The notes under the pieces: model-generated
Database searches by the model: none
What the model was told of the DNA's origin: nothing
The model's input: only the letters and a program-made list of their open reading frames with translations
Shown: one piece after another, positions 17,773-27,092 of the stretch
Layout of the letters: the number at the start of each line of letters is the position of its first letter
Numbering within the stretch: the stretch's first letter is position 1
DNA from: CAMDMI01 sp044379485
GTDB taxonomy: Bacteria; Bacteroidota; Bacteroidia; Cytophagales; Flexibacteraceae
Reading direction: 5' to 3'
Assembly: GCA_044379485.1 (NCBI GenBank)
Contig: JBIPOE010000014.1
Span: forward strand, 3,848 to 67,847
Length of the DNA stretch: 64,000 nucleotides
Program-made: the position numbers and the translations under genes

Positions 17773-20211
17773 ATGGAAAAGGTTTTCTGGGCAGTTCGTT
17801 ATTTTTTTCTTCTTATTAGGAAAAGCATTCTCATACCCATTTTGGTGGGGATACAGTTTGTTACCTTATTTTTTGCCCCACAAGGAAGAGATGTTTTAAA
17901 AGCCCTGTCATCCGAGAAAAATCTTGGTTTTCAGCTTATTACATTTGAAATTTCGATTATTCTTTCCGGAATTCTATACTTTTTAGGGGCCTATTGGCTG
18001 CTCTTTTTCTCTGGCACCAAGGGAAATTTATTTGAAGATCCGGAACATTATCCAACATCCCGGCTAAAAATAAAGGCCTGGTTATACCACGAATTTATTC
18101 AAAAATATCGGGGCTATTTACTCAGATTATATACCGGACTTTTACTATTTGGTCCGTTTTTCATTCTACTCCTCTCCTACTCATTTGTTGGTTTTTCTTC
18201 AATAAAATGGTTTTTAGCCTGCGTTTTTACCCTCATTGTTAATTGTTTAGTATTATATTTCAGAAATAACAGAAACTCGTTTTGGGTTGTTGCACTTCGG
18301 GTTTTAACCTCAGGAATTGCCAAATCCTCAGAATCCATATTTTATCGATTTATAAATAAACTGAAATCCATTGTTTTACCTGTTGTTGATAATTCACATT
18401 CTGTTCCTGAAAAAATTAATGAATTACCGATTTCAATAGATTTTAAAGGAAAAAGCCTGCTTCAAACTTTTCCTGCCTTCAGAGGCGGATTTTATCTGCT
18501 TTTGTATTTTGGTTTCATTTTAGTTTGCTTTTTGCTGGGTAGCCATAGATCTGTTTTAGAAACACTTGGACCCGCCACCGTAATTCAATTGGGCCTGTGT
18601 TTTTGGTCTATTGTTCTCATTTGGATTGCATATTTAAACAAGGTTTTTGTATTTCCATTTTATGGAGCCTTGTTGATATTTTTTGTTATCAATAGCTTTT
18701 TTAATGCCGATCATCCAATTTTTCAAAAACAAGAAGAGAGTTTAATTTCCAAATCGGAGCTTGTCAACTTTGAAAAGGTTATGGAAAAATGGCTGCAATC
18801 CAGGCCATTGTCCAGTATTAAAGATGATTCCTTATTAATCAACGGTTCGGTTTTTACAGAAGAAAATCCTTACAAATATCTAATCATCAATGCTGAAGGC
18901 GGGGCTAATCGCTCAGGATATTGGACTGTAATGGTTCTGGATTCCTTAAGGAAGAAATTGGGGCCAAAGTTTGATGAACAAATTTTTGCCTTCGCTTCCG
19001 TTTCTGGTGGATCAATGGGTGTGCTTTCTTATGCCGCTGCAAGAGAGACTAATAGCGAGCCAAGTGTAAGTAATTGCTTACAGGATTTTTACAAGGAGGA
19101 CTTTCTTTCCGCCTTAACCAATAGATTAATTGTCGGCGAAATATTTGGTGCTTTTATTCCATTTTATTCTGAGAGTTTTGATAGGGCAGTTGCGTTTGAA
19201 AAAACGGTAGATGAAAAAATTCAAAATCACATTCTGCCAGAACAATATCAGAATTTTTCCTTCAATAATTTAATTTTCAATCCAAATGATTCAGGATTTA
19301 ATCCCTTATACTTAATTCATTCTACCGAAGTTGAGTCAGGGAGAAAAGCCATTTTGTCCAATCAAAACCTTGATTCCGGAGTTTTTTCAAATGGAATAAG
19401 CCTATCCAGGCAAATACCATTTGATCTGTCGTTGGGAACTGCGATTCACTTAGGTGCAAGATTTCCAGTTTTTTCACCTTCTGCTGCTTTAAAAAATTCT
19501 GAAGGTCAAGTCCTGCACTATGTGGATGGTGGATATTACGAAAACGGAGGATATGAAACCACAAATGAGCTGATTGCTGCTATTGGTAAATCTAAATTTG
19601 GGAAACTTTTACAGCCAGTTGTTATCTCAATAGAAAACGAACAAGAAGAAAATCAAGCTTTTAAGGGCGCTTTCTTTTTAAATGAAATACAATCAATTAT
19701 TGGAACCACCTCCAGAATCCGGTCGGCAAATCTTCAAACCCATAAAAGAAAACTAAACGAATATTTACGTACTCAAAGTGGCGGAAAAGATTCAATTCTG
19801 GAATTCAACTTAAATGCCAGCAATTTAGATATTCCAATGAATTGGTACCTTACGAAAACAGCCAGGTCAAATATTGAAATCCAGTTGGTTCATACATTCA
19901 AAAAAAACAAATTGATTTTAAACCCAGATTCATTTTGGAATTCAAAAAAAGAATTCAGAATAAAGGAAAAGCCGAGTGCCTTAGAAACTGACTCAATAAT
20001 TCCAATTGTAAAAATGAAGGCTGAATTATTGCCAGCTAAAAATACGCTTTTAGAATCAAGGTTACAGAATCCTTCACCTGCAAGGAATCCCGAATTGTAC
20101 TATTTTAGTAAAACCAAAAAGGAATGGCGGCTAAAATCAGAAGCAGATTTTAACATAGGAAAACTGCAACCACTAAGAAAAAAGAAAATCAGATATCGGA
20201 AAGAGAAGTAA
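17773..20211 (+). CDS. membrane protein with C-terminal patatin-like phospholipase domain
   Basis: An 812-residue protein. The first half holds about seven hydrophobic segments (around residues 15-35, 50-75, 110-135, 140-160, 240-260, 275-290 and 295-320). The second half is a patatin-like domain: an oxyanion-type GGANRSGYW at about residues 376-384, the nucleophile in VSGGSMG (GXSXG) at about residues 411-417, and the catalytic Asp in VDGGYYENGG at about residues 584-593. The family cleaves acyl ester bonds of lipids. The substrate is unknown; membrane anchoring suggests that it acts on membrane lipids. It is convergent with the rhomboid gene, only 7 bases apart. Confidence 0.8.
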   Translation: MEKVFWAVRYFFLLIRKSILIPILVGIQFVTLFFAPQGRDVLKALSSEKNLGFQLITFEISIILSGILYFLGAYWLLFFSGTKGNLFEDPEHYPTSRLKIKAWLYHEFIQKYRGYLLRLYTGLLLFGPFFILLLSYSFVGFSSIKWFLACVFTLIVNCLVLYFRNNRNSFWVVALRVLTSGIAKSSESIFYRFINKLKSIVLPVVDNSHSVPEKINELPISIDFKGKSLLQTFPAFRGGFYLLLYFGFILVCFLLGSHRSVLETLGPATVIQLGLCFWSIVLIWIAYLNKVFVFPFYGALLIFFVINSFFNADHPIFQKQEESLISKSELVNFEKVMEKWLQSRPLSSIKDDSLLINGSVFTEENPYKYLIINAEGGANRSGYWTVMVLDSLRKKLGPKFDEQIFAFASVSGGSMGVLSYAAARETNSEPSVSNCLQDFYKEDFLSALTNRLIVGEIFGAFIPFYSESFDRAVAFEKTVDEKIQNHILPEQYQNFSFNNLIFNPNDSGFNPLYLIHSTEVESGRKAILSNQNLDSGVFSNGISLSRQIPFDLSLGTAIHLGARFPVFSPSAALKNSEGQVLHYVDGGYYENGGYETTNELIAAIGKSKFGKLLQPVVISIENEQEENQAFKGAFFLNEIQSIIGTTSRIRSANLQTHKRKLNEYLRTQSGGKDSILEFNLNASNLDIPMNWYLTKTARSNIEIQLVHTFKKNKLILNPDSFWNSKKEFRIKEKPSALETDSIIPIVKMKAELLPAKNTLLESRLQNPSPARNPELYYFSKTKKEWRLKSEADFNIGKLQPLRKKKIRYRKEK

Positions 20212-20218
20212 CGATCTT

Positions 20219-20839
20219 CTAAAACAACTGAAAATGAATCAGTTTGTCAAAGAAAACAGGGATAGAGGAAGGTGCTAAAATCAAAGAAAACAAAACTCCA
20301 TATACCGAACCATAAAAGTGTGCATCATGGTTTATATGTCCCGTAAAATCATTTTTGGCAGCATATGCCGTGTACAAAAGATAAATTGCGCCAAATGCAA
20401 AGCCAGGCATTGGAATGAACATGACCAGTATCTGGCTGGTAGGATTGAACCAAATGGCTGAAAACAATACTGCGGAAACAGCACCTGAAGCACCAACTGA
20501 GCTATAACTTCGGTCGTCCTTATATTTAAACAAAGTGCCTAATTCTGAAACAACCATGGATGTAACATAAAGTATTCCTAAAAGAAGGGCACCATTCCCA
20601 GGTGAATACGCATCAAAATAACCCTCCACTGTAGATCCAAAAAAGAAAAAAGTCATCATGTTAAAAAGCAAATGCATTCCACTTACATGCAAAACACTGC
20701 TGCTAAAAAACCTGATATACTCTTTGTTATTCCAAACTTTTGCTGGATAAAACGCATACTTTTCAAACCAATGTGGGTTTTGCCAGGCATAAAAACTTAT
20801 GCCAACTGTAATCAGAATGATTATAAATGAAATACTCAT
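20219..20839 (-). CDS. rhomboid-family intramembrane serine protease
   Basis: A 206-residue protein with about six membrane helices. The catalytic Ser is S118 in SSVGASGAVS (GxSG), the catalytic His is H174 in NHDAHFYG, and a HLLFN motif at residues 56-60 matches the helix-2 His/Asn of rhomboids. It cleaves single-span membrane proteins within the bilayer; the substrate is unknown. It is last in a minus-strand run, one base downstream of the FkbM gene stop, so it is probably translated from the same message. Confidence 0.93.
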   Translation of the reverse strand: MSISFIIILITVGISFYAWQNPHWFEKYAFYPAKVWNNKEYIRFFSSSVLHVSGMHLLFNMMTFFFFGSTVEGYFDAYSPGNGALLLGILYVTSMVVSELGTLFKYKDDRSYSSVGASGAVSAVLFSAIWFNPTSQILVMFIPMPGFAFGAIYLLYTAYAAKNDFTGHINHDAHFYGSVYGVLFSLILAPSSIPVFFDKLIHFQLF

Positions 20840-20840
20840 A

Positions 20841-21671
20841 CTAAAGCTTGGTTGCTAAAAAATATTCTTCATCAAGTTGCTGCAAATCAAACCGATAACT
20901 TGTTGACAATTCAAGAATTGCCTTTTTATTGGACGATTCCGGATGAATCTCTATCAATAATCTGCCCCCCTTTTTCATATTGGAGAACGTATTCTTTCCA
21001 CCTGTCACCACCTCAAGTTCATGTCCTTCAACATCAATTTTGACCAAATCAATTTCCGAAGGGTTAATTCCATACTCTTTAGCTACAAAATCAAGAGATT
21101 TAACTGCCACCTTGGTAATGGTTCCAGTCAATGTTTGATCGGCTTTTACGATTCTGCTTAGTCCAGTATTTTGATTCACAGAATCAAATGAAAGCACGTT
21201 TTCTGAATCTGAAACTCCAATATTAAACAAACTAACTTTTGAGTTCAGCTTATTTAAAGAGATATTTCTACTCAAAATCCCAAACGTGGTTGGATTTGGC
21301 TCAAATGAGTAAATTTTCGAACCAGGGAATTGATTTCCCAGCATAACTGAATATTTACCTGCGTTTGCTCCAATATCTAAAAAAACACCATTTGGATCTT
21401 TTAAATCAAAATGTTTTAAAAGATTATTCTCGGATTTTGAACTTACAGTTAAAACAAGATCGGTATTTTTAGGAATATAAAATAAACCAATAGAATTTTT
21501 GATTTCAAGATCTTCCTGTAAATAATAACCACATTCCTTTCCACCAGCGAGGATATATTTAATCAATCTACTAATAGCCCATAATTTATAGGAAATAGAG
21601 CTTTTACCAGGTATCGAAACCTCTATAAAATGGTACTTAAAAAATAAAATTAGATTGGAAATGATTTTCAT
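20841..21671 (-). CDS. FkbM-family SAM-dependent methyltransferase
   Basis: A 276-residue protein with a Rossmann methyltransferase core. The SAM loop is FLDIGANAGKYS, the acidic end of strand 2 is in SFEPNP, and VKIDVEGHELEVV is the FkbM-type signature. FkbM enzymes O-methylate sugars or natural products. The acceptor cannot be deduced. Neighbouring genes are housekeeping rather than glycan genes, so context does not help. It follows the comB-like gene by 18 bases and precedes the rhomboid gene by one. Confidence 0.88.
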   Translation of the reverse strand: MKIISNLILFFKYHFIEVSIPGKSSISYKLWAISRLIKYILAGGKECGYYLQEDLEIKNSIGLFYIPKNTDLVLTVSSKSENNLLKHFDLKDPNGVFLDIGANAGKYSVMLGNQFPGSKIYSFEPNPTTFGILSRNISLNKLNSKVSLFNIGVSDSENVLSFDSVNQNTGLSRIVKADQTLTGTITKVAVKSLDFVAKEYGINPSEIDLVKIDVEGHELEVVTGGKNTFSNMKKGGRLLIEIHPESSNKKAILELSTSYRFDLQQLDEEYFLATKL

Positions 21672-21689
21672 CTAAACAAAACTAGAAAA

Positions 21690-22391
21690 TCAAGCTACAA
21701 TAATGTTCTTTTCCAATCTAGGAAGGCAGTCATAAATACTACTTTGCAAACAAAACTCAATATCCTTGTGGATATTTAATCGGCTTAACCTTTGAAAGTG
21801 AGAGGTATCTCTCAAGTATTCAAGCATTCTGTCTTTTTGCATTTCATACAAATCTCTCGATATCAAAGCACTATCATTTCCAATTTGAAATGAATCCCTC
21901 AGATAAGAAATAATAGCTCCGGCAAAAAGGGTATCCTCTGCATTTACCTGACCTTTCCAACCAGCACAAAGAAGTACCACATCACATCCTCTAATATAGA
22001 GGTAGTCACAAACAGATTTGAGATTAAGAAAGGAACCGATAATTACTTTTTTTGCCGATGAAGACAAAATGATAGCCTTGGTCCCATTTGTTGTGGTTAC
22101 ACAGATTTTCTTGCCATATAAAACTGGATCCATATAGCTGAATGGTGAATTGTCAAGGTCAAAACCTTCCATTTTCATACCATTTCTTTCGGCAGCAGTT
22201 ATATAACCCATAAGACCATAAGTCGCTGATTCTTCAAGAGATGCAACGGGTAATATTTCGGAAATTCCATGGGCAAGGCCAGTAACCATGCAAGAGGTGG
22301 CCCTCAAAATATCTATGACAACTACAATTTTATCTTCGAGCTTAAAAAGAGGCAGAAGTTCTGGTGTCAGGCAAACGTCAATTTTCGGCAT
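21690..22391 (-). CDS. comB: ComB-like 2-phosphosulfolactate phosphatase
   Basis: A 233-residue member of the ComB family. Family signs are VVVIDILRATSCMV near the N-terminus, GGS-like and TTTNGTKA in the middle, and an AEDTLFAG segment. ComB removes phosphate from 2-phosphosulfolactate in coenzyme M synthesis in archaea. Bacteroidota do not make coenzyme M; a role in sulfonate or sulfonolipid precursors is possible but is my inference. No ComA or ComC homologue is in the window. It sits between gcvT and the FkbM gene, 29 bases after gcvT. Confidence 0.85.
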   Translation of the reverse strand: MPKIDVCLTPELLPLFKLEDKIVVVIDILRATSCMVTGLAHGISEILPVASLEESATYGLMGYITAAERNGMKMEGFDLDNSPFSYMDPVLYGKKICVTTTNGTKAIILSSSAKKVIIGSFLNLKSVCDYLYIRGCDVVLLCAGWKGQVNAEDTLFAGAIISYLRDSFQIGNDSALISRDLYEMQKDRMLEYLRDTSHFQRLSRLNIHKDIEFCLQSSIYDCLPRLEKNIIVA

Positions 22392-22420
22392 TAGCCAATA
22401 ATATATTGATAAAGAGTCAG

Positions 22421-23515
22421 TTACGATTTAAAGAACGGCAAAGATACTATTTCTGCTTCAAGTAACCTGCCCCGAACGTCAACAAAAATGTGATTTCCTG
22501 GTTTGGAGACATCAAAAGGAACATAAGCAAGGCCTATACATTTTCCAGTAGAAGGTGAAATGGTGCCTGAAGTTACTATTCCGATTTCCTTGCCATCTTT
22601 ATCTTTCACAGGGTAATGTCCTCTGGCTATACCCTTATCAATTAGCTCAAAACCAACAAGTTTACGTTTTAAACCAGCTTCTTTTTGGCTTTTTAAATAA
22701 TCTGAATCCACAAAATCTTTGGTAAATTTTGTAATCCAGCCCAAGCCTGCCTCCAAAGGATTTGTGGTATCGTCTATATCGTTTCCATACAGGCAAAAAC
22801 CCATTTCAAGCCTCAAAGTATCTCTGGCGCCCAGACCGATAGGTTTAATTCCTTCAGGTTGGCCAGCTGTAAAAAGGGCATTCCAAAGCATTTCCACTTT
22901 GTCATTGGGTACATACAATTCAAAACCCCCAGCTCCAGTATATCCTGTATTTGAGATGATTACATTTTCAATTCCTGCTACAGTACCTTTTGTAAAATTG
23001 TAATATGGAATGGGCTCTAAATCTACTTCTGTTAACTTTTGAATGACTTGTTTGGCCAATGGGCCTTGCACAGCCAACAAAGAAATGTTGTCAGAAAAGT
23101 TTTCCATTTTGGCACCAAACCTGTTTTGGCTTTGAATCCAATTCCAGTCCTTTTCGATATTGGAAGCATTTACAACCAACATATATTCTTCAGGACCAAT
23201 GCAATACACCAAAAGGTCATCTACAATTCCTCCCTTTCCGTTTGGTAAACACGAATACTGAACTTTTCCCGGGATTAATTTTGAAGCATCATTTGAAGTT
23301 ACCCATTGAATGAGGTCCAGGGCATTGGGGCCCATTACCCAAAATTCGCCCATGTGGCTCACGTCAAAAACGCCTACAGCTTTTCTAACTGTGTGGTGTT
23401 CATCGAGATCGGAACTGTATCGCACAGGCATATCGAAACCTGCGAAAGGCACCATTTTGGCGCCAAGAGATTGGTGTACTGCATGTAGTGCAGTTTTTTG
23501 AATGGTGTCTGTCAT
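22421..23515 (-). CDS. gcvT: glycine cleavage system T protein (aminomethyltransferase)
   Basis: A 364-residue protein of normal family length. Typical segments are MPVRYSSDLDEHHTVR, GVFDVSHMGE, NTGYTGAGGFELY and RLEMGFCLYGNDID, which bind folate and the aminomethyl lipoyl arm. It transfers the methylene group from the H protein to tetrahydrofolate, releasing ammonia. Its partner gcvP is in this window at 60222, about 37 kb away and on the other strand; the H protein gene is absent. It follows purE by 90 bases in a same-strand run. Confidence 0.95.
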   Translation of the reverse strand: MTDTIQKTALHAVHQSLGAKMVPFAGFDMPVRYSSDLDEHHTVRKAVGVFDVSHMGEFWVMGPNALDLIQWVTSNDASKLIPGKVQYSCLPNGKGGIVDDLLVYCIGPEEYMLVVNASNIEKDWNWIQSQNRFGAKMENFSDNISLLAVQGPLAKQVIQKLTEVDLEPIPYYNFTKGTVAGIENVIISNTGYTGAGGFELYVPNDKVEMLWNALFTAGQPEGIKPIGLGARDTLRLEMGFCLYGNDIDDTTNPLEAGLGWITKFTKDFVDSDYLKSQKEAGLKRKLVGFELIDKGIARGHYPVKDKDGKEIGIVTSGTISPSTGKCIGLAYVPFDVSKPGNHIFVDVRGRLLEAEIVSLPFFKS

Positions 23516-23605
23516 TCTTTTAAATTTTCAACTTAAAAATAATTAAAGGTGTTTAGCTTTTTAATAATAAATGGATTGATATTCAATCTAGGCCAAAAAG
23601 ACCGA

Positions 23606-24118
23606 TCAATCGTTCATAAAATCCTTATCCGTCATTTTTTTAATACTTTCTTCTACTTTCAACCTTAGGCTTTCTTTATGTTGTTTCAATTTTGCAGCTA
23701 CCAATGGCTCATACAAAGCCAGAATCTGGGCAGCAAGAACAGCTGCATTAGTAGCATTATCCAAAGCAACCGTGGCAACTGGAACTCCAGTGGGCATTTG
23801 CAAAATAGACAAAATAGAATCCCAGCCATCGATAGAAGACTTAGACTTAATTGGTACTCCAATTACAGGAAGATTGGTCAATGAGGCCACCATACCAGGA
23901 AGATGTGCAGCTCCTCCAGCTCCAGCTATTATTACTTTTATCCCTCTGTCTGATGCACCTAGGGCGTATTCAAACATTCGTTTAGGAGTTCTATGGGCAG
24001 AAACGATGGTGATTTCGTGCTTGATACCCATTGATTTAAGTGTTTCGGCAGCTTGTTCCATCACTTCCAGATCGGAAATGCTGCCCATGATGATTGATAC
24101 TTGTACGTCGCCTGTCAT
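23606..24118 (-). CDS. purE: N5-carboxyaminoimidazole ribonucleotide mutase
   Basis: A 170-residue class I PurE. The family signature is clear: SIIMGSISDLEVM at the N-terminus, SAHRTPKRMFEYA, and IAGAGGAAHLPGM, with the GVPIKS segment near the end of the core. It rearranges N5-CAIR to CAIR in purine synthesis. The start codon overlaps the purK stop (ATGA), a classic purK-purE translational coupling. Confidence 0.96.
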   Translation of the reverse strand: MTGDVQVSIIMGSISDLEVMEQAAETLKSMGIKHEITIVSAHRTPKRMFEYALGASDRGIKVIIAGAGGAAHLPGMVASLTNLPVIGVPIKSKSSIDGWDSILSILQMPTGVPVATVALDNATNAAVLAAQILALYEPLVAAKLKQHKESLRLKVEESIKKMTDKDFMND

Positions 24119-25239
24119 GAAATGACTTTCAAATGATTTTGCACAAAGGAAACCTTTTGCTGCAAATCTGCCAAGGAATTCGCCACTACTGTTACATGGC
24201 CCATTTTTCGATAGGGTCGTGTCTCAGCTTTTCCATAAATATGTGGGTAGGCACCAGATAAGGATAAACAACGCTCAATTCCCTGATAAACAGGAGCTCC
24301 AGTGAAACCTGGCTCTCCAATCATGTTTAACATTGCAGAAAAAGGAAACAGTATATCGGTTTCACTCAAAGGAAAATTCAATATAGAACGCCAAAATTGT
24401 TGGAATTGGGAACAGATATTTCCTTCAATGGTATGATGTCCTGAGTTATGTGGTCTTGGCGCCATTTCGTTTACCAGAACATTTCCGCTTTTATCGAGAA
24501 AAAATTCAACAGCCAGTAAACCAACCATTTCCAACTTTTCAATTAATTCAAAAGCAATAGTCTTGCAAGTATTTTCAATTTCTACAGAAATAATCGCAGG
24601 CGATTGAAGATAAGAAACCAGGTTAGCAACGGGATGAAAAATCATTTCAACTACTGGAAATGTTTTTACTTCTCCACTTTCATTTCGGGCCACAATTACA
24701 GCCAACTCTTTTTGAATATTAACTGCCTTTTCTAAAAAACCAGGAATTGAAGGAATCTTTTGTAAATCAGAAAATGAATTAACAGAAGTTACACCCTTGC
24801 CATCATAACCACCTTCATTTTGTTTCCAAAAAGCTGGAAGAAAGGCTTCTATATCATTAATCTGGCCACTATCAAAAGATCTAAAATCAGAAGTAGGAAA
24901 TCCATTTTGCCTTAAAAATTGCTTCTGAGTCCACTTGTTTTTAATGATTTCGAGTACTCTTGGCTGGGGAAAAACCTTGACTCCAGACTTTTCCAATTGT
25001 TTTAAGGCCTCCAGATTTACATCTTCAATCTCAAAAGAAATCAGGTCTTTATCTTTTCCAAATTGAACAATAGTTTCAAATTCTCTAAAACTTCCTTCTT
25101 GAACCTTTGCATAAGCTTTTGCGGATGCCAACGGATCCGGATCTAAAAACTCTGGCTGTAAATGCCAGTCAGAACAAGCCTGAAGCATCATAAGTCCTAA
25201 TTGGCCTCCTCCAAGTATACCTATTTTACGATTATGCAT
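24115..25239 (-). CDS. purK: 5-(carboxyamino)imidazole ribonucleotide synthase
   Basis: A 374-residue ATP-grasp enzyme. The N-terminal IGILGGGQLGLMM dinucleotide-like loop, the FEIEDVN segment, the ATP-grasp QNEGGYDGKGV segment and the EMAPRPHNSGHHTIE metal site near residue 250 are all present. It makes N5-CAIR from AIR, bicarbonate and ATP, feeding PurE. It lies 23 bases after the ABC transporter gene and overlaps purE by four bases. Confidence 0.96.
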   Translation of the reverse strand: MHNRKIGILGGGQLGLMMLQACSDWHLQPEFLDPDPLASAKAYAKVQEGSFREFETIVQFGKDKDLISFEIEDVNLEALKQLEKSGVKVFPQPRVLEIIKNKWTQKQFLRQNGFPTSDFRSFDSGQINDIEAFLPAFWKQNEGGYDGKGVTSVNSFSDLQKIPSIPGFLEKAVNIQKELAVIVARNESGEVKTFPVVEMIFHPVANLVSYLQSPAIISVEIENTCKTIAFELIEKLEMVGLLAVEFFLDKSGNVLVNEMAPRPHNSGHHTIEGNICSQFQQFWRSILNFPLSETDILFPFSAMLNMIGEPGFTGAPVYQGIERCLSLSGAYPHIYGKAETRPYRKMGHVTVVANSLADLQQKVSFVQNHLKVIS

Positions 25240-25262
25240 AATTTAAAACTCAATTTAGACAA

Positions 25263-27080
25263 TTAAAAGCTCTGTAAATCAACAAGTTTTCTATACAAAC
25301 CATTTTGAGTATAAAGTGATTCATGGGTGCCCGACTCTACAATTTTTCCTTTGTCTAAAACCAAAATCTGGTCAGCATTTTGAATGGTACTAAGCCTATG
25401 TGCAATTACAATTGAAGTTCTGCCAATCATTAAATTTGAAATGGCATCCTGAACCAGTTTTTCCGATTCTGTATCCAGGGCTGAAGTTGCCTCATCAAGC
25501 AACAGAATTTGTGGATTTCGCAATACGGCCCTTGCAATAGAGAGTCTTTGACGCTGACCACCAGAAAGTTTCGAACCCCGATCACCAATTTCCGTTTGGT
25601 ATCCTTTTTCAGACTGAACAATAAAACTGTGGGCATTTGCAATTTTTGCAGCTCTTTCAACCATTTCCTGAGTGGCATCGGTTTTGCCAAAAGCAATGTT
25701 GTTAAAAATGGTATCGTTAAACAAAATAGTATCTTGATTTACCATACCAAACAATCCTCTTAAATCGCTAACTTTAAGCATTTTGACATCGTCGCCATCA
25801 ATTGTAATTGCTCCTGAATCTGCATCATAAAACCTAACCAAAAGATCTAGAATTGTAGATTTTCCTCCCCCAGATGGACCCACCAATGCAAGAGATTTTC
25901 CTTTAGAAGCCGAAAAGGAAATATCTTTCAATACCGGATTCTGACCATAGGAAAACGATACTTTATCAAACTGGATGCTGGACTGGATCTCAGATTTATG
26001 TTTTGGATTTTCAATTTCTTTAATCTGATCATCAATATCTAAAATTTCGAATATTCTTTTTCCCGCAGCAACTCCACGCTGGCCAGTAGCAAATGAATTT
26101 GAAATGGCTTTGGCTGGTCCTAGAATTTGAGAAAAAATAATAATATATGTAATAAATTGAGAGGCATCCAGATTCGAACTCTTATTAATTACCAGATGAC
26201 CACCATAAAGTATAATTCCTATTGCAGAAAGAACACCAAGAATTTCTGAGGCAGGAGAAGCCATTTCTCTTTTATTCAGCCAGTTCTTCAAATAATTAGT
26301 AAAATTATTATTAACCTCATCAAATTTATTTCTAATAAATTTCTCAGCATTAAATATTTTAATAATTCTTAGGCCTGAAAGTGTTTCTTCTGTAAGAGAA
26401 ACAATGTTACTCATCAACCTCAAACCATCGCCACTTTTTAATCTTCTGGTAATTTGATTAATAATCAATCCGGAAATAGGTAAATATAAAATAGTGAAAA
26501 AAGTTAATTCAGGAGATATAGTAAACAGGAAAATAAAATACCCTGTTATCAAAAATGGCTCTCTAAATATGGCTTCTAATGACGTCAAAATGGAATACTC
26601 AATATCGTTAATATCATTACTGATAACAGTTAATAAATTTCCTTTTTTCTGGGTGTTGAGGTAACCAATACTAAGCTTTGAATATTTCAAGAAAATATCT
26701 GATCTCAGATTTTTCATCAAAACCACCCGCATCCTTGTAATTACCCTCTGAGCCAGGTATTTAAAAAGGTTTGATAAACAGATAAATAGAAAAATTATTC
26801 CACAAATAAAATAAAGAGCATATTCCAATCCCTGATTCCTGATTAAAGAATACATGTAGAAATTGAACTTAGCGACAACAAAATTGATAGAAAGACTAAA
26901 TTCCGGGTCAACAAGCACTTCAGGAACCTTTACATTTCCAAAAAGGACATTTAAAAGCGGAATTAAAAGGGAGAAATTAAAGACTCCGAAAAAAACAATA
27001 AGTATCGCAAGAACTACATACTGAGGGAAATATGCACTATATGGTCTTGAGTAAGAAAGGATTCGCCAAAAGGTTTTCAT
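25263..27080 (-). CDS. ABC exporter, fused membrane and ATPase domains (MsbA-like)
   Basis: A 605-residue half-transporter. Six membrane helices occupy about residues 15-320. The ATPase domain holds Walker A GPSGGGKST, the ABC signature LSGGQRQR, and Walker B ILLLDEATSALD, followed by the switch IAHRLST. This is the type IV exporter layout of MsbA and lipid or drug exporters. A lipid A or lipid-linked substrate is plausible in a Gram-negative but is not shown by the sequence. It is between pheT and purK with short gaps, so it is probably co-transcribed with housekeeping genes. Confidence 0.93.
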   Translation of the reverse strand: MKTFWRILSYSRPYSAYFPQYVVLAILIVFFGVFNFSLLIPLLNVLFGNVKVPEVLVDPEFSLSINFVVAKFNFYMYSLIRNQGLEYALYFICGIIFLFICLSNLFKYLAQRVITRMRVVLMKNLRSDIFLKYSKLSIGYLNTQKKGNLLTVISNDINDIEYSILTSLEAIFREPFLITGYFIFLFTISPELTFFTILYLPISGLIINQITRRLKSGDGLRLMSNIVSLTEETLSGLRIIKIFNAEKFIRNKFDEVNNNFTNYLKNWLNKREMASPASEILGVLSAIGIILYGGHLVINKSSNLDASQFITYIIIFSQILGPAKAISNSFATGQRGVAAGKRIFEILDIDDQIKEIENPKHKSEIQSSIQFDKVSFSYGQNPVLKDISFSASKGKSLALVGPSGGGKSTILDLLVRFYDADSGAITIDGDDVKMLKVSDLRGLFGMVNQDTILFNDTIFNNIAFGKTDATQEMVERAAKIANAHSFIVQSEKGYQTEIGDRGSKLSGGQRQRLSIARAVLRNPQILLLDEATSALDTESEKLVQDAISNLMIGRTSIVIAHRLSTIQNADQILVLDKGKIVESGTHESLYTQNGLYRKLVDLQSF

Positions 27081-27092
27081 CTTTTTTACGCC

